The notes beneath the pieces are model-generated. The model did no database searches. It was given only the letters and a program-made list of their open reading frames with translations, and was not told the DNA's origin. A stretch of DNA of 64,000 nucleotides from an uncultured Blautia sp. (GTDB taxonomy: Bacteria > Bacillota > Clostridia > Lachnospirales > Lachnospiraceae), in contig CAKRYE010000002.1 of assembly GCA_934426285.1 (NCBI GenBank), positions 1 through 64,000 on the forward strand, read 5' to 3'. Position numbers and translations under genes: made by a program. Below, in pieces: positions 35,397 through 43,511 of the stretch. How positions within the stretch are numbered: position 1 is the first letter of the stretch; each line of letters starts with the position of its first letter.

Positions 35397-36203
35397 TCAG
35401 AGAACATCTGCAAAATGGGGCTTCAGGCGTTTGAATATCACAGACCCCAGTCCAAAAAGCATTATGGTAACCACCCAGAAATAAACAGTCCAGGAAAGAT
35501 GGTTCCAGATTCCCACATGACCTAACATAGAATCACGATAACCGGTTACAACATAATACATAGGATTCAGCTTAAACAGTCTGATCACCCAGGGATGAGC
35601 ATTCAGAATATTCACATCCCACATAATAGGGGTCATCCACACTCCTACCTGAAGAAAAATATTAATAATCTGAGTCAGATCACGGAAAAAAATCACAATT
35701 GCACTTGTAGCATACACCATCCCCAGTACCAGAAAGAATGTGCAGATGGAATAATAAATAATCTGCAGAGTATATAAGCTTGGCCTATAACCATAGCAGG
35801 TACACAGAATCAGTGCAAAGATCACAAAAAATGCATGGACAAACAATGCAGAAATAATCTTTACAATAGGAAGAATACTGATCTTAAACACAACCTTCTT
35901 GACCAGATAATTATATTCCAGCAGGGCATTGGTTCCACCGTTCAGCGCATCCTGAAAGAAAAACCAGGGTACAATACCGGAAACCAGATAAAGTACAAAG
36001 GGATAATTCGACACAGTTCCGGCCTTTAAGCCTACTGAAAAAACAAACCAGTACACAAGGATCGTAACAACAGGCTGGATAAATGCCCATACAATCCCCA
36101 GGTAAGATCCTGCATATTTTGTTTTAAAATCATTTTTCGCCAGACTGAGGATCAGTTTTCTATTGTGATACAGCTCCATCGGCAAAGCTAAAATTTTATT
36201 CAT
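35397..36203 (-). CDS. wzm: Polysaccharide ABC exporter permease (Wzm/TagG type)
   Basis: 268 residues of the ABC-2 transporter family with six predicted transmembrane helices. The N-terminal segment KNDFKTKYAGSYLGIVWAFIQP is typical of Wzm/TagG/RfbA permeases (given here as the family-defining cytoplasmic-interface region before helix 1). The protein forms a homodimeric channel that, with the Wzt ATPase encoded next, moves the lipid-linked polymer across the membrane. It starts 11 bases after the rfbC stop and has no separate promoter. Substrate identity follows only from context. Confidence 0.93.
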   Translation of the reverse strand: MNKILALPMELYHNRKLILSLAKNDFKTKYAGSYLGIVWAFIQPVVTILVYWFVFSVGLKAGTVSNYPFVLYLVSGIVPWFFFQDALNGGTNALLEYNYLVKKVVFKISILPIVKIISALFVHAFFVIFALILCTCYGYRPSLYTLQIIYYSICTFFLVLGMVYATSAIVIFFRDLTQIINIFLQVGVWMTPIMWDVNILNAHPWVIRLFKLNPMYYVVTGYRDSMLGHVGIWNHLSWTVYFWVVTIMLFGLGSVIFKRLKPHFADVL

Positions 36204-36214
36204 TCTGTTTTTCC

Positions 36215-36772
36215 TTATCGATTATTGTATTCCTGAAAGCTTCCCCATTTGGTATCCTTATCCGAAAAGCTTAACTCCATTCCTTCCGGGATCGGCCACT
36301 GCACTCCAATATCCGGGTCATTCCAGATCAGTCCGCCTTCATCATTTGGATGATAAAAATCAGAACATTTATAAACAAACTCTGCATGTTCAGAAAGCAC
36401 TAGGAATCCATGTGCAAATCCCTTGGGAATAAAAAACTGTTTTTTGTTTTCTGCAGACAGTACAACACCAAACCATTTTCCATAGGTTTCAGAACCTTCA
36501 CGAAGGTCTACCGCCACATCAAAAACTTCTCCGCTTACAACACGTACAAGCTTATCCTGAGGATAATTAATCTGGAAATGCAGTCCGCGAAGTACCCCTT
36601 TATGTGAGCTGGACTGATTATCCTGTACAAATTCAACATCAATGCCTGCTTCTCTGAAATCATTGTAATTGTAGGTTTCCATGAAATAGCCTCTGGCATC
36701 TCCGAAAACTGTAGGCTCTACTACCTTCAAGCCCTTAATTCCGCCACATTCTGTCACTTTAATTTTTCCCAT
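36215..36772 (-). CDS. rfbC: dTDP-4-dehydrorhamnose 3,5-epimerase
   Basis: 185 residues, the normal length. A cupin-fold enzyme converting dTDP-4-keto-6-deoxyglucose to dTDP-4-keto-L-rhamnose. Visible are the N-terminal FGDARGYFMETYN motif, the catalytic His in LRGLHFQ, the lysine in DKLVRVVSGEVFDVAVDLR and FIPKGFAHGFLV. rfbA, rfbB and rfbD, needed to complete dTDP-L-rhamnose, are not in the window and must be elsewhere if rhamnose is the product. The same dTDP-4-keto-6-deoxyglucose is also the substrate of the WecE-like aminotransferase in this operon, so the two enzymes would draw on one pool. GAGGAAAAG supports the start. Confidence 0.95.
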   Translation of the reverse strand: MGKIKVTECGGIKGLKVVEPTVFGDARGYFMETYNYNDFREAGIDVEFVQDNQSSSHKGVLRGLHFQINYPQDKLVRVVSGEVFDVAVDLREGSETYGKWFGVVLSAENKKQFFIPKGFAHGFLVLSEHAEFVYKCSDFYHPNDEGGLIWNDPDIGVQWPIPEGMELSFSDKDTKWGSFQEYNNR

Positions 36773-36788
36773 TTTCTTTTCCTCTTTT

Positions 36789-38138
36789 CTATTTATCTGT
36801 TTTTTTGTTTCTGCGGTGCTGCTCTTCTTTTTTCTTTTTTCTTATCAAAGCAGCCAGAAGAATGATCAAAAGCAACAGCATTGCCGCCCCTGTGATCAAT
36901 AATACTTTTCGCAATTGAGGAATTTCCCCAGAGGCTTCTGTCTGCTCTCCGGATTCCTGTATTTCTTTATCTGCCACAGATTCCCCGGTATCTGTCTGTG
37001 TCACATCTGCAGTATTTTCCAGATCCTTCTCAGCAACCTCCTCCACCGAAGGTTCCGGTGTAGGAGTCGCTTCCAGAACCGGAACACTTCCAACCATATA
37101 ATCACCGAAAAAATACTGGTTCACTGGCTTTCCGTCCAATGTTCCCTCCCTGACTGTCAGATTATCCACAGTCACACCGTTGGGAATCAGTATCTCTCCG
37201 CCATCCACCTGTATTTTTTGAAAATTCTCATATCCGTAATTGAACATTGCAGTGGAATCACTGCTTGCAATGGCAAGATCTGCTGCTTTCATGGTAACTG
37301 TAATATAAGTTGTCCCATTTCTCCTGGCTGCTGTTACAAGGGTATTTCCGGCTGCACTGGTATATCCGGTCTTTCCGCCAATACATCCCTTATAATAATA
37401 TCCACTCTCCGGAGCAAGCATGGGATGATGGGTATGCAGTACTCTTGATTCACTGTTTTTATTTGTAGGTTCGATCACATAATCGGTAGCACCGATGATT
37501 TTACGGAATTTCTTATTTTTAAGTCCTTCCCTCATGATCAGTGCCATATCATGTGCGGTAGAATAATGATTTTCATCCGGAAGGCCACTGGCATTTACAA
37601 AATGAGTATTTGTACATCCGATCTCCGCAGCACGCTGGTTCATCATATCTATGAAGTTCTGTTCTGTGCCCCCTACATGCTCTGCTATCTGTGCCGCCAC
37701 CTCATTGGCGGAGCGGATCACCAGTGCATAAAGGCAGGATTCCATACTCATCACTTCTCCAACCTGCATTCCGATATTTCCGGAATCCTGGCTGATATCC
37801 CTTGTTCCGGTCTCTGTAAAGACTACATCTTCTGTCAGAGAACAGTTTTCTACTGCAAGCAGTAAAGTCATAATCTTTGTAATGCTGGCAGGATATCTGA
37901 TTTCATCCCCACCCTTATTGTACAGAAGGACTCCACTGTCTGCATCCATCAGCACACCTGTTTCTGATGTAATGCCAGGTCCTGTGGGCCATCCCGGGAT
38001 CTCATTTGTCAGAACAGATACTTCCCCAGCTGCCGTATTCTGCACACCTGCTTCCGCAGCAGAGCATATCTGTACGGCAGTCATTGCAATAACAGCAGAA
38101 ATTACTGCTGCCTTAAATAAATGTTTCCATTTTTTCAT
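36789..38138 (-). CDS. D-alanyl-D-alanine carboxypeptidase (PBP5/DacA type)
   Basis: 449 residues with signal peptide (about 1-28), peptidase S11 domain, beta domain, a Glu/Thr/Pro linker and a C-terminal membrane helix (about 408-432) followed by a very basic tail. All three active-site motifs are intact: Ser85-Ile-Thr-Lys88, Ser143-Ala-Asn145 and Lys256-Thr-Gly258. It trims the terminal D-Ala of peptidoglycan stem peptides. The two ATG codons in tandem (38141 and 38138) are both possible; I chose the second for its 7-base spacing from GAGAGG. It sits inside the polysaccharide operon, 12 bases after the aminotransferase gene, which is unusual for dacA. Confidence 0.92.
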   Translation of the reverse strand: MKKWKHLFKAAVISAVIAMTAVQICSAAEAGVQNTAAGEVSVLTNEIPGWPTGPGITSETGVLMDADSGVLLYNKGGDEIRYPASITKIMTLLLAVENCSLTEDVVFTETGTRDISQDSGNIGMQVGEVMSMESCLYALVIRSANEVAAQIAEHVGGTEQNFIDMMNQRAAEIGCTNTHFVNASGLPDENHYSTAHDMALIMREGLKNKKFRKIIGATDYVIEPTNKNSESRVLHTHHPMLAPESGYYYKGCIGGKTGYTSAAGNTLVTAARRNGTTYITVTMKAADLAIASSDSTAMFNYGYENFQKIQVDGGEILIPNGVTVDNLTVREGTLDGKPVNQYFFGDYMVGSVPVLEATPTPEPSVEEVAEKDLENTADVTQTDTGESVADKEIQESGEQTEASGEIPQLRKVLLITGAAMLLLLIILLAALIRKKKKEEQHRRNKKTDK

Positions 38139-38149
38139 CATACAGCCTC

Positions 38150-39280
38150 TCAAAATCCTTTAAAAGCCAGAATTGTATCTGTGACATATTTCACAGACTC
38201 CATATCCAGATTATAAAACATGGGAAGTCTCAGAAGTCTCTCGCTCTCTCTGGTCGTGTACACGTCTTCCCCTGAAAATCTGCCGAATTTCATGCCTGCC
38301 GGGGAAGAATGAAGGGGAATATAATGAAATACACTGTAGATTCCCTTTTCTCTGAGATATTCCAGCAGCTGTGTCCTTACATCCATATTGCGCACTTTAA
38401 GATAATACATGTGCGCATTGTGGCTGCACTCAGCCGGAACATATGGCTGTTCAATCTTGCCCTCCGCAGCCAGCGGTGCCAGATTCTCATTATAATAATT
38501 ATATATTTCCATTCTTTTATGAAAAATCCTGTCTCTCGCCTCCAGCTGCGCATAAAGATATGCAGCATTCAATTCACTGGGCAGGTAGGAGGATCCAAAA
38601 TCCATCCATCTGTATTTATCTACCTGTCCCCGGAAAAACTTGCTTCTGTCTGTTCCCTTTTCTCTGAGAATTTCAGCCCGCTCCTGATATCTGTCATCCT
38701 GAAACAGGAGCGCGCCACCCTCTCCCATAGTATAATTCTTTGTTTCATGAAAGCTGTAACATCCAAAATCTCCAATGGTACCCAGAGCCTTTCCTTTGTA
38801 GCATGCATCCACTCCCTGGGCAGCATCTTCAATCACTTTCAGATTATATTTTTTTGCGATCTCCATAATTTTATCCATCTCACAGGCAACTCCTGCATAA
38901 TGGACCGGCACGATCGCCCTGGTTTTCTCCGTAATTGCAGCTTCGATCAGATTTTCATCTATATTCATGGTATCCGGACGGATATCCACAAACACAATCC
39001 TGGCTCCCCGTAAAACAAAAGCATCTGCAGTGGAAACAAAGGTATAAGAGGGCATGATCACCTCATCTCCAGGCTGGATATCCGAAAGATATGCTGCCAT
39101 CTCCAGAGCATGTGTACAGGATGTGGTAAGCATTACATGTTTTACATGAAAATTCTCCTCCATCCATCTGCTGCATCTCTTTGTATATTCTCCATCACCG
39201 CATAGCTTTCCGCGCTGCGCTGCATCCCGTATGTAATCAAATTCCTTTCCTGTCAAAGCAGGTCTGTTAAAATCTATCAT
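38150..39280 (-). CDS. dTDP-4-keto-6-deoxyhexose transaminase (WecE/RffA type)
   Basis: 376 residues, exactly the length of E. coli WecE. DegT/DnrJ PLP enzyme with the Asp in VIEDAAQGV, and the Schiff-base Lys in YSFHETKNYTMGEGGAL, a segment characteristic of the WecE group. WecE aminates dTDP-4-keto-6-deoxyglucose to dTDP-4-amino-4,6-dideoxygalactose (Fuc4N). AAAGGGA sits 5 bases before the ATG at 39280; codons up to 39322 are rejected. The product would supply the amino sugar to the ArnC/GtrB-like transferase at the head of the operon. Assignment of the exact product (galacto or gluco) is inferred from family resemblance. Confidence 0.9.
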   Translation of the reverse strand: MIDFNRPALTGKEFDYIRDAAQRGKLCGDGEYTKRCSRWMEENFHVKHVMLTTSCTHALEMAAYLSDIQPGDEVIMPSYTFVSTADAFVLRGARIVFVDIRPDTMNIDENLIEAAITEKTRAIVPVHYAGVACEMDKIMEIAKKYNLKVIEDAAQGVDACYKGKALGTIGDFGCYSFHETKNYTMGEGGALLFQDDRYQERAEILREKGTDRSKFFRGQVDKYRWMDFGSSYLPSELNAAYLYAQLEARDRIFHKRMEIYNYYNENLAPLAAEGKIEQPYVPAECSHNAHMYYLKVRNMDVRTQLLEYLREKGIYSVFHYIPLHSSPAGMKFGRFSGEDVYTTRESERLLRLPMFYNLDMESVKYVTDTILAFKGF

Positions 39281-39347
39281 CTGTATCCCTTTTTCTATTT
39301 CAGTTTTCTTCAGTCTCCACACATTTTCTCATACTCATATAAGAAAT

Positions 39348-40652
39348 TCAATCTTTACTTTCAGATTCCTGTGCGCTCCTGTATTTCGGAATTTTATTCT
39401 GATACACAATTTCTCTGCCCTGGGGATCCCGGATACTCATTTCACGGTAAAAGCTTTCTGTCAGAGCATCCAGTTCCTTCCTGCTGTTCCCGGCAGTATA
39501 GTACAGGGCCAGATAAGGATTGGGACCATATTCCACCACCTGCTCACCGTCCTGATAAAAAATCCAGTCCCTGACCACTCCTTCCCTTTTTGCCAGTTCT
39601 CTGGCAGCGCTCTGGTCAGCAATCTGCAGATTTCTTCCCTGAAAATAAATAACAGCACCTTGTCTCAGGGGCTTGTGGATATCATGGTTCTGAAACATCT
39701 GCGGGATCTTTTCCTTTTCATACAGCCAGTTAAGAAGAAGCTCTTCTATGGAAAATCCATAAACAATTTCTGTCAGCTCATGCTCATATCCAAAGAAACG
39801 TCCTGCAATCTCACATACCTGGATACCTTTTCCCGGTTTCCAGAAAAACTGCATGGACAGTGCACCATCCTTCTGTCCGGTATTACGGATATATTCCTGC
39901 AGAATGCCAAGTGCCTCCTTTTCTACCCGGGACAACAGGCAGGAGGGATATACATTTCGAGTGCTGAGAGGAAGCATTCCCTCTTCCATTTCTGTTTTTT
40001 CTCTGTCTGCAATGCTGATCACCTGTACTTTCTGCTCAGTCACCCAGGTCATCATATTAAATTCATAGCCATCATTATATTCTTCTATAAGAATTTCCTT
40101 GCAGCTAGTGTATTCTGCAGTCTGCAAAGCTTTTTGACGGATTTCTTTTGGATCATGGATAATAAAGATACCTCTGGATCCGTATTTGTCCAGCGGTTTA
40201 CAGATCAGTGGATAAGTAAGCTCTCCCACTGTCTCAGCCAGTTCTGTCTCTGTTTTCTCTCTTAAAAGATCTACAGATATTTTTTTATATCCAGGAGAAG
40301 GAAGTCCCAGTTTTTCCAGAAGCAGCCGGCATGCAGATTTATCCCTATACCAGGGCAGCTGCTCCGGTTTCAGGTAACAGGGAAGTCCTGCCTTGTCCGC
40401 AATTTTCACCATACATTCCAGAAGCAGATCTGAAAAAGAAGTGATGATTCCATCTACCTGTTCTTCCCTGCAGAGTGCGGCAATCCTGTCGATCTCCGTC
40501 ACCGGGATCACATAAGATCTGTCCGCATATTTTCTTGCAGGTCCATCCGGATAACCATCACACACCACTGTCTCATATCCCTTTTTTCCTGCCATCTGTA
40601 CCAGCTCTGTGAATTCTCCCAGAGACCCCAGAATCAATACTTTGTGTCTCAT
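39348..40652 (-). CDS. ATP-grasp ligase, unknown substrate
   Basis: 434 residues. N-terminal Rossmann-like lid (VLILGSLGEFTELVQMA), ATP-grasp core with KSACRLLLEKLGLPSPG, the phosphate-binding strand CKPLDKYGSRGIF, the EEYNDGYEFNMM central segment and the metal-site CEIAGRFFGYEHEL in place of EIN-R. The family joins a carboxylate to an amine or thiol with ATP. Between two PLP sugar aminotransferase-like genes, a plausible job is to acylate the new amino group with an amino or organic acid, but this is a guess from context. The start overlaps the stop of the preceding gene by four bases (ATGA). Confidence 0.8.
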   Translation of the reverse strand: MRHKVLILGSLGEFTELVQMAGKKGYETVVCDGYPDGPARKYADRSYVIPVTEIDRIAALCREEQVDGIITSFSDLLLECMVKIADKAGLPCYLKPEQLPWYRDKSACRLLLEKLGLPSPGYKKISVDLLREKTETELAETVGELTYPLICKPLDKYGSRGIFIIHDPKEIRQKALQTAEYTSCKEILIEEYNDGYEFNMMTWVTEQKVQVISIADREKTEMEEGMLPLSTRNVYPSCLLSRVEKEALGILQEYIRNTGQKDGALSMQFFWKPGKGIQVCEIAGRFFGYEHELTEIVYGFSIEELLLNWLYEKEKIPQMFQNHDIHKPLRQGAVIYFQGRNLQIADQSAARELAKREGVVRDWIFYQDGEQVVEYGPNPYLALYYTAGNSRKELDALTESFYREMSIRDPQGREIVYQNKIPKYRSAQESESKD

Positions 40653-41614
40653 TTTATTTCCTCACATTCCTTTACAACTGCTGCCATATATTCCATCTCT
40701 TCAGGCCCATAACGCTGATCGCAGGGTAAGGGCAGGATATCTGCTGCCCAGTGGTATTCCAGACTGTCCCTGTCGCAGGTCTCCATCACATTTTTCCAAT
40801 AAACCGGCACAAATATCTTATGTTCTGCAAGACGTTTTCTGAGTTCAGGTCCATTTACGTGAAAATACGGATAAACAAAGGGAGCCTTTGGGTTAACCCG
40901 GTTAAACACACTGTCTGATCCCAGAAGCCCTGCCAGTATCTCATAATTCTCTTCCCGCTTTTGAGCAGCCTTCTCATAATCGATACCCTTTAACAGGTTT
41001 CTGGTAAGGGCTGACATTCTGCGGATTTCCATATGCTCATAACCGGCAGCATTTTTCAGCATGTCCTTGTAATAGGTACCTGCATCCCGCTCATAACGTC
41101 CCAAAATATGTTTCATCCTGTCCGCTGAATAATCCTGCGGGATTTCCCCTGTAAATCCGGCATCTGTAGACAAATATGCACCATCACTGACACCCCAGAA
41201 TTTTCTGCAGGAATACAGGGTATCAATTCCCGGAAGAGGCTTCTGAAAAAAGGCATGGGTATGGTCTACAATAATATTCCCGTATATCCTGCTATACTCC
41301 AGAATCTGCTCATCTGTAAGCTGTCCATAATAATTCACCAGATAAAGGACCTCATCCTCATCCAGTTTTCTCCCTGGATATTTCACATTCAGATTCTCAT
41401 CCAGGTGATAAAACTCTATCTGAATATGATTTTCCTCACAGGTCTCTGTCACAGATGCACACAGAAAAACAGGTAAAATAATCTTTTTATATCCCTTTGT
41501 CTGCAAAAGCCACAAAAGAGCCGTCCTGCCTAAATTTACTCTGTACAGATCAGGATAATATTCTGTCCCCTGCAGCTCTTCCAGCTGAAAATATCCACCG
41601 ATCTCCTTTTTCAT
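40649..41614 (-). CDS. Divergent DegT/DnrJ-like PLP protein
   Basis: 321 residues, shorter than typical DegT enzymes (~370-400). The fold pattern is visible: GRTALLWLLQ near the N-terminus in the place of GT-AL, IIVDHTHAFF with the PLP-N1 Asp, and YSCRKFWGVSDGAYL, whose Lys is at the Schiff-base position but whose surroundings differ from the usual SFH-TKN. It may be an aminotransferase with unusual substrate, or a related enzyme on a lipid- or peptide-linked sugar. It overlaps both neighbours by four bases (41611-41614 and 40649-40652), so it is translationally coupled in this cassette. No specific family name recognised. Confidence 0.72.
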   Translation of the reverse strand: MKKEIGGYFQLEELQGTEYYPDLYRVNLGRTALLWLLQTKGYKKIILPVFLCASVTETCEENHIQIEFYHLDENLNVKYPGRKLDEDEVLYLVNYYGQLTDEQILEYSRIYGNIIVDHTHAFFQKPLPGIDTLYSCRKFWGVSDGAYLSTDAGFTGEIPQDYSADRMKHILGRYERDAGTYYKDMLKNAAGYEHMEIRRMSALTRNLLKGIDYEKAAQKREENYEILAGLLGSDSVFNRVNPKAPFVYPYFHVNGPELRKRLAEHKIFVPVYWKNVMETCDRDSLEYHWAADILPLPCDQRYGPEEMEYMAAVVKECEEIK

Positions 41615-42549
41615 TTTTCCTCTGTATCCTCCCGGCGTATGACATAATGAGGCATTTTTTTGGCTTCATTTAAAATGTTCATCAGATAAATTCCCATAAT
41701 TCCGATGGATAAAAGTACCAGTCCGAAAAATGCCAGCATCACAAGCATCTGAGAAGTCCAGCCCTCTACAGAAATACCCATGGTAAAATATCTCACCAGA
41801 TAATACACCGCCATAACCATACTTACCAGAAAGCTGATAATTCCTATATTTCTTACCATTAAAAGTGGAAAAGCTGAATGAGCTGTAATATCATAGATCA
41901 GATCCTTCGCCAGCCGTTTAAAGGAGTATCCGCTCTTTCCATAAGCTCTGTCTGCATGCTGCACCGGAACATTAATGATCCGATTAGAGCTGAGTACCAG
42001 AAGATTACCGATCTGCGGCAGATAAGTATTTGTCTGAAGCATGGCATCCACCAGGAAACGGCGGATCAGTCGATAACTGGTAATCTGCAGATTGGGATCC
42101 TTACCCAGCATTTTGGAGGTAGCCCATACAGACACCTTTGTACCCAGCTTTCGAATCGGTCCGTGTTTTCTTCCCTCATAGCTGGCTATAATTACATCCA
42201 CATCCGGACGTTCTTCCATAACCCGCACCATCTTCGGCAGCTCTTCCGGCTGATGCTGGAGATCATCATCCATAGTCACTACAAAATCTCCCTTCACATG
42301 GGCAAATCCACACAGAAGCGCCGGATGCTGGCCAAAATTTCTCGCCATCTGTATGATTTTCACTCTGTGATCTCTGCTTCGCAGTTTCTCCATTACCTCA
42401 TAGGAGCGATCCTTTGATCCATCATCTACCAGAATCAGCTCAAAATCCTCCTTCAAAGTCTCCCGGAATACCTTTTCCAGACGATGATAAAGTTCCTCCA
42501 GCGTATGTTCAGAATTATATACAGGAACAACCACTGAATATAAGCTCAT
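41611..42549 (-). CDS. Polyprenyl-phosphate glycosyltransferase (ArnC/GtrB-like)
   Basis: 312 residues. GT2 domain with VVVPVYNSEHTL, LVDDGSKDRS, MDDDLQHQPEEL and the RxxRxFGQ-like ARNFGQHPALL, followed by two transmembrane helices (about 232-254 and 266-292). This is the layout of ArnC, GtrB and dolichol-phosphate-mannose synthase homologues, which load one sugar on undecaprenyl phosphate at the inner face of the membrane. It is the first gene of block B, has its own promoter, and lies back to back with a pair of SMR-like membrane proteins that could flip its product. The sugar is inferred to be the amino sugar made by the following genes. Confidence 0.9.
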   Translation of the reverse strand: MSLYSVVVPVYNSEHTLEELYHRLEKVFRETLKEDFELILVDDGSKDRSYEVMEKLRSRDHRVKIIQMARNFGQHPALLCGFAHVKGDFVVTMDDDLQHQPEELPKMVRVMEERPDVDVIIASYEGRKHGPIRKLGTKVSVWATSKMLGKDPNLQITSYRLIRRFLVDAMLQTNTYLPQIGNLLVLSSNRIINVPVQHADRAYGKSGYSFKRLAKDLIYDITAHSAFPLLMVRNIGIISFLVSMVMAVYYLVRYFTMGISVEGWTSQMLVMLAFFGLVLLSIGIMGIYLMNILNEAKKMPHYVIRREDTEEK

Positions 42550-42589
42550 ATGTCTTCCCTTTCTTTCTTAAAATATTACAATCTTTTTT

Positions 42590-42618
42590 ATCATACCATT
42601 TTCGACATTTCTTTTCAA
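42590..42618 (-). promoter_or_regulatory. Promoter of block B
   Basis: Minus strand TTGAAA (42618-42613), exactly 17 bases, TATGAT (42595-42590), about 40 bases before the ArnC/GtrB-like start. No internal terminator is seen before 24440. Confidence 0.7.
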
Positions 42619-42636
42619 GTTTTCGGCTCTATAAAC

Positions 42637-42665
42637 TTGACTTCCCTGTACTTTTATGTTAGTGT
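42637..42665 (+). promoter_or_regulatory. Weak candidate promoter of the SMR-like pair
   Basis: TTGACT (42637-42642) is a good -35, but the best -10 at 17 bases is TAGTGT (42660-42665), a poor match. Confidence 0.3.
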
Positions 42666-42714
42666 TCACTCCGAGACCAAGGAATATCTGCGAATTTTCA
42701 ATTTCGGAGGAATT

Positions 42715-43065
42715 ATGTCAAAGATCAAAGATTATATACAGCTGCATCTGAATATTCTGCTTTTTTCACTGACCAGTGTATTTTCCAAATTTGCTTCCAT
42801 TCAATATAACCGTCATGGGCTGCACTCGCCTATGCTTTATGTCTTTTTATTTTTAATGATCGCAAACTGTGGAATATATGCCATTGCCTGGCAGCAGGTA
42901 ATTAAGAAATTTTCCCTGTCCACTGCCTATGCCAACAAAAGTGTATACCTTTTGTGGTCCCAGATCTGGGCTGTTTTTATTTTTCACGAAAGTCTGTCTG
43001 TGAGAAATATCATAGGTCTTCTGGTCGTTTTATTTGGAGTCTGGATGGTGCAAAGATATGAATAA
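42715..43065 (+). CDS. Small EamA/SMR-like membrane protein, first of a pair
   Basis: 116 residues with four predicted transmembrane helices (about 11-29, 40-58, 70-90, 97-113). LSTAYANKSVYLLWSQIWAVFIFHESLS resembles the helix-3 to helix-4 region of SMR and ArnE/ArnF proteins, in which a short loop ends with a Glu before the last helix. ArnE/ArnF is proposed to flip undecaprenyl-phosphate-L-Ara4N. Location back to back with an ArnC/GtrB-like GT suggests this pair flips a related lipid-linked sugar. GGAGG four bases before the ATG at 42715 fixes the start; the frame extends upstream to 42550 without SD. Confidence 0.75.
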   Translation: MSKIKDYIQLHLNILLFSLTSVFSKFASIQYNRHGLHSPMLYVFLFLMIANCGIYAIAWQQVIKKFSLSTAYANKSVYLLWSQIWAVFIFHESLSVRNIIGLLVVLFGVWMVQRYE

Positions 43066-43396
43066 AACCTTTATCCTGATCATGCTGGGTGGCACCTTTT
43101 TCACTGCTGTTTCCCAGATACTTTTAAAGCAAAGTTCAAATATAAAATACGAAAACAAAATCAGAGAATATCTGAATTTCCGGGTAATCCTTTCCTATGG
43201 GATATTTTTCCTCATCCTTCTTTTAAATACCTGGTGTTATACAAAGGTTGAAATGCGCTATGGACCTGTAATCGATACCGCAGCCTATGTATTTGTCCTT
43301 CTCCTTTCCAGACTGATTCTAAAGGAAAAATTCACCAAAGGCAAAATTCTGGGAAATCTGATCATCATTGCGGGCATTCTGATCTATACCCTATAG
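43058..43396 (+). CDS. Small EamA/SMR-like membrane protein, second of a pair
   Basis: 112 residues with four predicted helices; the segment YGPVIDTAAYVFVLLLSRLILKEKFT corresponds to the same helix-3/helix-4 region as in its partner and keeps the acidic residue after the helix. The ATG at 43058 lies eight bases inside the end of the first gene, so the two are made in a fixed ratio, as expected for a heterodimer. An upstream in-frame start at 43034 is less likely because it has no SD. Substrate unknown. A hairpin terminator follows at 43453. Confidence 0.72.
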   Translation: MNKTFILIMLGGTFFTAVSQILLKQSSNIKYENKIREYLNFRVILSYGIFFLILLLNTWCYTKVEMRYGPVIDTAAYVFVLLLSRLILKEKFTKGKILGNLIIIAGILIYTL

Positions 43397-43452
43397 CCAG
43401 AAACCTGTATATCCGAAAAAGCTGCCAGTCTATGGCAATTTTCCACCTTACA

Positions 43453-43490
43453 AAAAAGTGCCTGGGACTCTTGTTCCCATAGCACTTTTT
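43453..43490. terminator. Bidirectional terminator between the SMR pair and the amidase gene
   Basis: AAAAAGTGC / GCACTTTTT outer stem and TGGGA / TCCCA inner stem; runs of A and T on the two sides. It closes convergent transcripts. Confidence 0.85.
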
Positions 43491-43511
43491 ATATTTATAA
43501 TATCCAATCTG

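Noticed and set aside
42715-43396. A single transporter gene broken by a frameshift
   Set aside because: Each part has its own start and four helices, and the 8-base overlap with complete C-terminus fits the known two-gene SMR/ArnE-ArnF design.
16069-43396. Horizontally acquired island
   Set aside because: Block edges show no integrase, attachment repeat, tRNA gene or insertion sequence, and base composition looks like that of the neighbours by eye; this cannot be excluded without computation.
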